Origin: Sphingobacterium thalpophilum
GTDB lineage: Bacteria > Bacteroidota > Bacteroidia > B-17B0 > Aurantibacillaceae
NCBI GenBank assembly: GCA_943325195.2
Contig: CALPON020000003.1
Coordinates: 1 to 49,269, forward strand
Direction: 5' to 3'
Length of the DNA stretch: 49,269 bases
Shown here: positions 16,883 through 24,436 of the stretch, piece after piece
Layout: every line of letters starts with the position of its first letter
How positions within the stretch are numbered: the stretch's first letter is position 1
Translations under genes and position numbers: made by a program
The notes under the pieces: generated by a model
Told to the model about the DNA's origin: nothing
Databases searched by the model: none
The model's input: only the letters and a program-made list of their open reading frames with translations

Positions 16883-19800
16883 TTACTTCTGCACAACTAT
16901 TTTTTCATGGATGAGCAATTCACCTTTCTTCCCTGAAATAAAATAGATACCAGTTGCGAGATCACTCACCTGCACCTGATGCGCATTACCTTCGTTGAGG
17001 TCAATGACGCGAACCACTTGACCTAACTCACTGATGAGAACTAGCTGCAAATCACTGATCGCTTTCATAGTAAAGTTACCGGTATTTGGATTCGGATAAA
17101 TACTTAGTCCTGTGCCCGCCAATTTATTAAGCTCGTCAATACCGAAGCAAGTAGAAGTTCTCACTTGAACTGTCTTCGTGTTGGTACAGCCGTTTTGATC
17201 AGTTCCGGTTAAAGTATAAATGGTATTGCTGTTCGGATTTACCGGAATTATAGATCCGGACAGGCCCGTATTCAGGGTGTAAGTGACTGCGCCTCCGCAA
17301 AGAATATCTGTAAATTCGCCACGGCAAATCTGTGTCCTACTTGGCACAGCGGTGATGGTTGGATTGCTGTAGATTGTCACAAAGACAGTATTGGAGCTAA
17401 TACAGTTGACCTGATTGGATGTTGATGTGGCAGAAACAAGATAGAACGTTGCTGTGCTTGGGGAAACAGAAATTTGTGAGAAAGGCTGGTTACCATTCCA
17501 CGTATAACTATTCGCACCGCTGGCCATCAGAGTTATCGTACCACCGAGACAACTGGAAGTCGGACTGTTAACTGCAAAGCTTGGTATAAAGACGGAAACG
17601 GGATAATTGCCTGCAGCCGTACATTGATTTGCAGCAGTACCTATTACTGAATAGATGGTGCTCGTGAGTGGATTGACAACGGCTACTGAACTGGTCACCC
17701 CTCCTGCATTGGCGTCCCAAGTATAGGTGCAGACACCGCCCTGTGATGTAACCGTTAAGCCACTTGCTCCGCCAATGCAGACCAACGGTTTGGTTGTGCC
17801 AATCTGAAGGGTAGGGGTGGTTCTCACTACTACTACTTGCTGGCCATTAGTGGTGCAGTTAAAATTATTAATACCCGTTACCTGATAATTTACAGACGCG
17901 GTAGGCGTTTCCGTGATTGTTACATTTGTGCTGTTGGAATTCACAACCCCTGCTGTCCAGCTATAACCAATGGCGCCGCTGACGGTCAGACTTACTGCAT
18001 CGCCCTGGCAGATATTTGTACTGCTTGGGCTAATATTCAAAGTCGGGTTAGGATTTGTAGTCAATAGCACTGTTGTGGTATTGGCGCAGGTTCCATCAGA
18101 GGCTGCAACTGTATAAAGTGTTGTAATACTCGGTGAAACAACCGGACTAGCGCCCGTCACCGTAAACACGGGTGGTCCTGCCGTCGTCCACGTATAGCTT
18201 TGCGCACCAGCGGCTTGTAAGGTTGCTGGACGTGAAGCACAAATAAGTGTCGGCGATGCAATGGCAAAAATAGTTGGTAGTTGATTTACAAATAATTGTA
18301 TGGTCTGCGTATTGACACAATTGGCGTTTGACTTGGTCAAGGTATAGGTGGTATTTGCATTAGGGGAAACAGTAATCACACTGCTAGTCTGTATTCCCGT
18401 TGAACTAATCCAACTATAGGTAGTTGCTCCACTCGAGGACAAGGTGGCTGAACTGCCAATGCAAATGAGGGGAGGGCTTGCCACTGGGGGATTCACAGGT
18501 ACCGTGACCACCGTAACACCCGTCACAGCGCTATTGGTACAGGATTGCACACTTGTTCCAACAATAGTATAAACTGCTGTTGCCTGAGGGAAGAAATTGG
18601 AGGCATAAGGAACACCTGAATTCACCACGCTGTATGTCACCGCATTTCCAATACCACTGATGCTGACAGGAACGTTATTGCAAATAGAAGGCTGACTTGC
18701 TACCGCTGTGACATTCGGCAGCGGGTGCACAGAAACCGAGGTGGCAACGGATGCACTACCGCAGGCATTCTGTCCTGCTACAACATATGTTGCTGAATTA
18801 ACGGGACCGAACACAGCGCCATTTATCACACCATTCGTCCATGTATAGGATGCAGCTCCGCTCGCTGTCAAAGCAACAGTTGAGTTTGGGCAAATACCGC
18901 CTGTCGCACTGGCCGTGTTAACGACTGTCAAAACTGGCGCTGCCGGCACTACCACAATGTTTACAACTGCCTGCGAATTACAACCAATATTGTTTGTGCC
19001 GATAACTGTATAATTGGTATTTGAAGTTGGTGCTGTGGTAAAAGAAACCACATTGCTTCCGCCTGGACTCCAAGTGTAAGAAACTAAATTACTCGCGGTA
19101 ATGGTTGCCGTTGTTCCCACGCAAATAGTATTAGATGGCAAAGTACTGACCTGAGCAAGTGAGCCATTAAAACCATAGGTTAAAATCACCAGACCATTTC
19201 CGGTTTGAAAACTTGCTGAAGAGGAGGCTGCTGTTAATCCCGTTATGTAGGATGATCCTCCTCCTCCTCCGCCGCCGCCAACACCACTGCCGCTTGAAGC
19301 AGAGCCGCCGCCACCGCCACCATAATAACCGCCACCGCCGCCACCGCCGGAAACGTCAAGACTACCTGCGGCACCCGCGCCGCCGACCGCCAAAGCGCCG
19401 GCAGTTCCATTTGGTCCCGCATTATCTCCTAGTCCTCCTGCACCTCCTGCAGCTGCGCCACCGCCACCGCCACCATTGGTGTTTAATCCAGGGTAACCAA
19501 ATCCACAATTGCCTGCAGCGACCCCAACAACTCCGTTTGTTCCGCCGCCACTGCCTCCAGAGCCGCCGCAGCCACATGGCTGACAACTTCCATTGCAATA
19601 ATCACGTCCCGAACCGCCCCCGCCGCCAGCTACAATCACCCGGTTGGAAACGGCTGTGCCTCCCACGCGAACGTCAGATGCACCCCCGCCGCCGCCGGCA
19701 GGACCACCTAGACAACTCCCACCAGATGTAGAGACGCCTCCGGCGCCTCCACCATTAAAGCCGCCGCTGCCATTAATATTTCCAGCACCTCCGACATTTA

Positions 19801-20089
19801 TATAGAGAACCTGGCCTGCTACAACAGATAAAACACCAATAGCACGTCCACCTAATCCGCCAACACTGTTCGTTGGAGCACGGTCGTTAGATTGCGCTCC
19901 TTGTGCGCCGCGAGCATCAATCGTTATACTGGCTACACAACTTGGTACCGTAAAGGTTTGTTGACCACCTGTAAAAGAAAATGTCTGCACAACCGGCGCC
20001 TGCGCACTCGAATGATAAGTAGAAAATAACAACAACATCGCTGCTGTCAATCTTTTTATTCCGATACTAAGAAGGTATTTTATCTTCAT
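16883..20089 (-). CDS. Giant T9SS type A surface protein with ALK/LTK-like glycine-rich head and nine Ig-like repeats
   Basis: The 1068-residue product has a signal peptide (M-K-I-K-Y-L-L-S..., ending S-S-A-Q). The ATG at 20089 is preferred over one 30 bases upstream, because it starts the signal peptide and matches the M-K-I-K start of its paralogue. Residues ~35-310 form a glycine-rich domain with G-G-G-G-G-A-S-D-V-R, V-I-V-A-G-G-G-G-G and G-G-G-G-G-S-S-Y-I blocks and paired cysteines, as in the ALK/LTK glycine-rich family. Nine Ig-like repeats of ~75 residues follow, each with a S/T-Y-T/S-W strand. The end is a T9SS type A domain (I-Y-P-N-P-N-T-G-N-F, L-A-T-G-I-Y-F-I). It is probably a cell-surface adhesin. 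The stalk and tail are paralogous to the protein at 20224. Confidence 0.88.
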   Translation of the reverse strand: MKIKYLLSIGIKRLTAAMLLLFSTYHSSAQAPVVQTFSFTGGQQTFTVPSCVASITIDARGAQGAQSNDRAPTNSVGGLGGRAIGVLSVVAGQVLYINVGGAGNINGSGGFNGGGAGGVSTSGGSCLGGPAGGGGGASDVRVGGTAVSNRVIVAGGGGGSGRDYCNGSCQPCGCGGSGGSGGGTNGVVGVAAGNCGFGYPGLNTNGGGGGGAAAGGAGGLGDNAGPNGTAGALAVGGAGAAGSLDVSGGGGGGGYYGGGGGGSASSGSGVGGGGGGGGSSYITGLTAASSSASFQTGNGLVILTYGFNGSLAQVSTLPSNTICVGTTATITASNLVSYTWSPGGSNVVSFTTAPTSNTNYTVIGTNNIGCNSQAVVNIVVVPAAPVLTVVNTASATGGICPNSTVALTASGAASYTWTNGVINGAVFGPVNSATYVVAGQNACGSASVATSVSVHPLPNVTAVASQPSICNNVPVSISGIGNAVTYSVVNSGVPYASNFFPQATAVYTIVGTSVQSCTNSAVTGVTVVTVPVNPPVASPPLICIGSSATLSSSGATTYSWISSTGIQTSSVITVSPNANTTYTLTKSNANCVNTQTIQLFVNQLPTIFAIASPTLICASRPATLQAAGAQSYTWTTAGPPVFTVTGASPVVSPSITTLYTVAASDGTCANTTTVLLTTNPNPTLNISPSSTNICQGDAVSLTVSGAIGYSWTAGVVNSNSTNVTITETPTASVNYQVTGINNFNCTTNGQQVVVVRTTPTLQIGTTKPLVCIGGASGLTVTSQGGVCTYTWDANAGGVTSSVAVVNPLTSTIYSVIGTAANQCTAAGNYPVSVFIPSFAVNSPTSSCLGGTITLMASGANSYTWNGNQPFSQISVSPSTATFYLVSATSTSNQVNCISSNTVFVTIYSNPTITAVPSRTQICRGEFTDILCGGAVTYTLNTGLSGSIIPVNPNSNTIYTLTGTDQNGCTNTKTVQVRTSTCFGIDELNKLAGTGLSIYPNPNTGNFTMKAISDLQLVLISELGQVVRVIDLNEGNAHQVQVSDLATGIYFISGKKGELLIHEKIVVQK

Positions 20090-20162
20090 TTTTAAATATT
20101 TAGTTATACTAAAATACAAAAAATGTTTCTAAATCAAATGAATCCTGGAAAAAGGCATTAAA

Positions 20163-20191
20163 AAACTCCCGGTTATTTGGACCGGGAGTTT
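20163..20191 (-). terminator. Intrinsic terminator between the giant paralogues
   Basis: AAACTCCCGGT (20163-20173) pairs with ACCGGGAGTTT (20181-20191) around a seven-base loop. On the minus strand a T-run follows. It lies 33 bp after the stop of the gene at 20224, so the two paralogues are transcribed separately. Confidence 0.9.
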
Positions 20192-20223
20192 GTTGTAGAA
20201 AGTAAAAAACTAAAAATGGTACT

Positions 20224-23200
20224 TTATTTCGTTACCACTATTTTTTCATAGAGGCCATTCGAATCGCTCAGGAAATATAAGCCGGCAGCGAGTTCTCGCA
20301 GGGTAATTTCATACTGATTTGCTTCTGCCAGGCGAATGGTCTGAACAACACGTCCTAACTCATCGAAGAGCTTTAGGTCCACATTTGTTAATCCCCTGAT
20401 GGTAAAAGAGCCTGTATTTGGATTTGGATATACCAGCACGGCTGCCACATTCCGACTATTCTCACCGATACCAAAACAAGTTGAAATCCTTACCAGCACT
20501 GTGGACGAAGAAACACACCCGTTCAAGTCTGTTCCCGTTAATGTATACGTCGTATTTACATTTGGATTCACGGGAATGACGGAGCCCGAAAGACCGGTGT
20601 TCAGGGTATAGCTGAGTGCTCCGCCAGCATTGATATTCGTGAATTCACCGCGGCAAATCTGCGTCCTGCTTGGCACGGCAGTAATTGTAGGATTATTATA
20701 GATGGTCACAAACACCGTATTCGTACTAACACAATTTACATTAGACGAGTTGGATGTTGCTGCGACAATATAGAGAGTAGGACCACTTGGTGAAACAGAA
20801 ATTTGCGAGAAAGGCTGGTTTCCGTTCCAAGTGTATGTATTCGCACCAGAGGCAATCAGGTTAATGGTGCCGCCAAGACAACTCGAGGTCGGACTGTTGA
20901 CCGCAAAGCTAGGCAAGAAGACACTGATTGGGATACTAGCTGCTGCTGTGCAATTGTTTGCCGCCATTCCCAATACTGTGTAGATGGTGGTGGTAAGTGG
21001 GTTAACAGTTGCAGTTGCAGAGGTAGCACTGCCTGCGTTGGCGGACCAGGTGTAAGTAGAAGCACCACCCTGCGCTGTAACAGTCAAGCCGCTTGCGGCA
21101 CCGGTGCAGACAAGTGTTTTTGTACTTGCTGCTGTAAGTGTTGGCGTTACTCGCACAACTACCACCATTTGTGCACTGCCCGTGCAGTTAAAGCTGTTGT
21201 TACCACTCACCTGGTATAGCGTAGATAAAATGGGACTTTCGTTAATCGATGCAGAGTTGGTATTGGAAGTGGCACCGGCTGTCCAGCTGTAACCAAGCGC
21301 ACCAGAGGCGCTCAGATTCACAGCATCACCTTGACAAATATTAGAACTGGTAGCTGCAATGGAAATGGTTGGATTTGGATTAGTTGCAAGGAGGACCGTC
21401 GTTGTGTTAGCGCAGGTGCCGTCCGATGCTGCAACCGTATAAAGCGTTGTCACACTCGGAGATACAATCGGACTGCTGCCAGTGACAGAGAAAGAGGGAG
21501 CGCTCCATGTATAAGTTTGCGCTCCACCGACATTCAATGTCGCTGTTGTGCTAGCGCAAATGATAGTCGGCGAACTGATTGCAAATAGGCTTGGCAATTG
21601 ATTAACAAACAGCTGAATCGTTTGAGAATTCACACAGTTTGCATTTGATTTCGTGAGTGTATAAGTTGTATTTCCTGTCGGGGAAACGGTGATGACAGAA
21701 TTGCTTTGCGTGCCAGAGGGCGTGATCCATGTATAAGTGGTTGCGCCGCTTGAACTGAGTGTCGCAGTGCTCCCCACACAAATAAGAGGCGGTGTCGCAA
21801 CAGGGGGATTAAGAGGAGTGGTAACCACGGTGACACCGGTTACCGCACTTGCTGTACAACCCAGAGCACTTGAACCGATAACCGTGTAATTTGCAGTTGC
21901 GGTAGGAAAAAAGTTGGTACCATTGGGCACTCCGTTTGACCAGGCATAACTGACCGCATTTCCTATACCGGTTAAGTTGACAGAATTGGTTGAACACACC
22001 GAGGGCTGACTTGCTACCCCGTTCACTGTCGGTAGCGGGTGAATTGACATGCCAATCGTCGCTGAGGATGTGCCACAAGCATTTGTACCCGACACGGTGT
22101 AACTGCTTTGGGCCCCCACTGGAAATGGGACTCCATTCTGTATACCACCCGTCCACGTATAGCTGGTAGCACCCTGACCACTCAGCGCCACGGTAGAGCC
22201 AGGACAGGCTCCGCCGCCCGGAGCTGTGCTGATCGCAGATACAGTTGGTGTGATATTGACGGTCACTGTAATGGCACTACTGGCGGCACAATTAAAGGCA
22301 TTAGTGGCCAAAACGGCATAGGTGGTGTTGATGCTTGGCGAAACAACAATACTTGCGCTGTTAGAGCCGGTGTTCCATGTATAAGTCGTGTTGCCGGAAG
22401 CAGTGAGAGTTGCCTGTGCACCGCTACAAATAGAGGTTGTTCCAACAACATTAATTGTGGAAGGACTGACAATCGTTGTCTGAGTCAGATTACAGGCTGG
22501 TGCCGGCATCCATCGGTAACACTCATTTGTAGCTGTCCAAGTTGAAGTGGCATTTCTTCCCGTTACGGGATAAGCAATCGTACCTCCCACGTTCAGAATC
22601 CCCATAGTTGTTATATAGGTATTGGTTGGAAGGGGTTTCGAGGTGGTGTGAATTTCAACCCGGTTTGTCGTCTCCGTCAGCTGAATCTGTGAGGTTATCG
22701 GACAGCAGTAGGTACCGCTGTTGTAATGGTAAATTGCGTTAAAAGAGACAATCAGCGTGCGGTTTGGACTGGCACCTATAGTAGTATAAGTGATACTACC
22801 ATTTGCCGGCGGATACAAATCGGTCCAAGCGTAAGCAATTAAATTATTTGGATCGGTGGTGGAATTAGTAGGCATTGATAAGCCACTGCAGCAGCCGTTC
22901 AGACTGTTATTTGAAAAGGTAATAAAACCATTTGAGCTAATGTAAAAGGTATTGTAGCTGTTACAGAAGAAAACAAAATTAAATCCAATTGGTAAACCGG
23001 CACTCACCTGATCATCACCCAGTGTAACAGCAGTTCCTGCAGTGGTGAGCGTGGCATAAGGCGCTGAGCTGAGGGAATAAATACTGCAGCCACTTACATA
23101 ACTAATAGAATGGGTACCAGGACCCGCTATGGCAGGGTTAAAGACGTTACCACTAATCCCAGGTCCACTGAAATTTCCTCCAGGAATACCAGGGGTCAGG

Positions 23201-23328
23201 GTTGAAGAGTTAGAGTTCGTGCAATAGTTTGAACTTAGCCCGCTGATTGTACATTGCGCCACTGCTGTTCCTGCAAATGTGATTGAAAACAAGAGACTCG
23301 ACAGGATCCGGGTAAATTTTATTTTCAT
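20224..23328 (-). CDS. Giant T9SS type A surface protein, paralogue with a different head domain
   Basis: The 1034-residue product has a signal peptide (M-K-I-K-F-T-R-I-L..., ending A-V-A-Q). The head (~25-290) is unrelated to the glycine-rich head of its neighbour. It is Cys-containing and beta-rich, with the pattern I-G-F-N-F-V-F-F-C-N-S-Y-N-T-F-Y-I-S-S-N-G-F, like the nidogen-type extracellular beta-sandwich heads of Bacteroidota cargos. Nine Ig-like repeats follow in the same order as in the neighbour, with long near-identical peptides (for example S-F-A-V-N-S-P-T-S-S-C-L-G-G). The end is a T9SS type A domain (V-Y-P-N-P-N-T-G-S-F, L-A-A-G-L-Y-F-L). It is presumably a surface adhesin whose head sets the binding specificity. 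Confidence 0.88.
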   Translation of the reverse strand: MKIKFTRILSSLLFSITFAGTAVAQCTISGLSSNYCTNSNSSTLTPGIPGGNFSGPGISGNVFNPAIAGPGTHSISYVSGCSIYSLSSAPYATLTTAGTAVTLGDDQVSAGLPIGFNFVFFCNSYNTFYISSNGFITFSNNSLNGCCSGLSMPTNSTTDPNNLIAYAWTDLYPPANGSITYTTIGASPNRTLIVSFNAIYHYNSGTYCCPITSQIQLTETTNRVEIHTTSKPLPTNTYITTMGILNVGGTIAYPVTGRNATSTWTATNECYRWMPAPACNLTQTTIVSPSTINVVGTTSICSGAQATLTASGNTTYTWNTGSNSASIVVSPSINTTYAVLATNAFNCAASSAITVTVNITPTVSAISTAPGGGACPGSTVALSGQGATSYTWTGGIQNGVPFPVGAQSSYTVSGTNACGTSSATIGMSIHPLPTVNGVASQPSVCSTNSVNLTGIGNAVSYAWSNGVPNGTNFFPTATANYTVIGSSALGCTASAVTGVTVVTTPLNPPVATPPLICVGSTATLSSSGATTYTWITPSGTQSNSVITVSPTGNTTYTLTKSNANCVNSQTIQLFVNQLPSLFAISSPTIICASTTATLNVGGAQTYTWSAPSFSVTGSSPIVSPSVTTLYTVAASDGTCANTTTVLLATNPNPTISIAATSSNICQGDAVNLSASGALGYSWTAGATSNTNSASINESPILSTLYQVSGNNSFNCTGSAQMVVVVRVTPTLTAASTKTLVCTGAASGLTVTAQGGASTYTWSANAGSATSATATVNPLTTTIYTVLGMAANNCTAAASIPISVFLPSFAVNSPTSSCLGGTINLIASGANTYTWNGNQPFSQISVSPSGPTLYIVAATSNSSNVNCVSTNTVFVTIYNNPTITAVPSRTQICRGEFTNINAGGALSYTLNTGLSGSVIPVNPNVNTTYTLTGTDLNGCVSSSTVLVRISTCFGIGENSRNVAAVLVYPNPNTGSFTIRGLTNVDLKLFDELGRVVQTIRLAEANQYEITLRELAAGLYFLSDSNGLYEKIVVTK

Positions 23329-23596
23329 TTTTAAGTGTTATTTATCGGTTTGATTAAGTAAATATAGTGAAAAAATAGGCCCGCCGATATGGATAAAGGT
23401 GGTTTTTTTCTTCTGGCCGCTTTTGGCAGTACCTTTCGAAAAATAGGGTGGGTGAACATTGCTATAAAAATTTGGAATCGTTTCGGCATGGGGCTTTCAT
23501 TTCCGGGATACCCAATTTCCCTCATTCAGAAGCACTCTTTGCTAAATCAGATTTTTTTTATTAATTTAATACCTAAGTTTAGCGAAAGTAAATGCC

Positions 23597-24346
23597 ATGC
23601 AAAAATACCGCGCCGTAATAATCGATGATGAAGAAGATAGCCGCAGCAATACGCGGAATATGATTCAGAACTACTGTGAAGAAATTGAAATTGTTGGAGA
23701 AGCGGATAATGGTCCCGAAGGCAAAAAAAGAATACAGGAACTGAAACCTCAGGTTGTCTTTCTTGATATTAATATGCCGGGTATGAATGGTTTTCAGATG
23801 CTGGAAGGAATCTATCAACGCGATTTTTGCGTGATCTTCCTCACCGCTTATTCTGAGCATGGCATAACTGCAGTAAAGGCAGGGGCAACGGACTATCTGC
23901 TAAAACCTCTGATGCTCAGCGAACTCCAGGGTGCGGTTAAAAAGGTGGTCCAACATTACGAGACAAAGCCTTCAGGGTCAGTAAACAGCAAGCCTGAGGA
24001 AAATAAAAATCTTGTCCTGATTAACCACAGCAAAGGGTTCACCCTAGTCGATTTTAAAGACATTGTCTGGTTGGAAGCCAGCGATAATTACACCAACCTA
24101 TTTTTGAACGGCCAGAAGAAAATTGTTGCTAGTAAGACTTTAAAGGAGTTTGAAGCTATTTTGCCGGAAACTGATTTTTTCCGAATCCACCGCTCTGCGC
24201 TTATCAATATCCATTTTGTGAAGGAATACAGCAACCATGAAGGGGGCGAAGTTATTCTTAGCGATGGAACGCATGTTCAGGTGAGTAAAGCTAGGACCCA
24301 GGAGTTTTCCGAATTCATCAAATCCCGCTCTGTTTCGCCAAAGTAA
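23597..24346 (+). CDS. LytTR family response regulator
   Basis: The 249-residue product has a receiver domain (1-~120) with the acidic pair D10-D11, phospho-acceptor D57 (V-V-F-L-D-I-N-M-P-G), Thr in F-L-T-A-Y and Lys in L-L-K-P-L. A LytTR DNA-binding domain (~137-240) follows, with D-I-V-W-L-E-A-S-D-N-Y-T and F-F-R-I-H-R-S-A-L-I-N. It should bind direct repeats at target promoters after phosphorylation by the histidine kinase encoded next. The 268-bp upstream gap is shared with the divergent giant adhesin gene. A near-match to the -7 element (TAAGTTTA, 23574-23581) lies just before the start. Regulation of the neighbouring surface genes is an inference. Confidence 0.93.
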   Translation: MQKYRAVIIDDEEDSRSNTRNMIQNYCEEIEIVGEADNGPEGKKRIQELKPQVVFLDINMPGMNGFQMLEGIYQRDFCVIFLTAYSEHGITAVKAGATDYLLKPLMLSELQGAVKKVVQHYETKPSGSVNSKPEENKNLVLINHSKGFTLVDFKDIVWLEASDNYTNLFLNGQKKIVASKTLKEFEAILPETDFFRIHRSALINIHFVKEYSNHEGGEVILSDGTHVQVSKARTQEFSEFIKSRSVSPK

Positions 24347-24371
24347 TTCCCCAACCTAGTCCTTCTTTTTG

Positions 24372-24379
24372 TACTTTTG
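24372..24379 (+). promoter_or_regulatory. Possible -7 element before the histidine kinase gene
   Basis: TACTTTTG fully matches TAnnTTTG, 58 bp upstream of the kinase start and 26 bp after the regulator stop. There is no TTG at the expected distance. It could give the kinase its own transcript in addition to read-through. Confidence 0.35.
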
Positions 24380-24436
24380 ACCTTTGGTGGCCAAACACAC
24401 TAAGAAGCTCCTTGTCTGAATTCCTTTAGAACATAC

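Noticed and set aside
19213-19731. 172-codon plus-strand frame opposite the glycine-rich head
   Set aside because: It is the antisense of GGN codons, giving an Arg/His/Pro-rich sequence without domains.
22108-22545. 145-codon plus-strand frame
   Set aside because: It is antisense to the Ig-like stalk of the second giant T9SS protein, with Thr/Cys/Arg-rich shadow composition.
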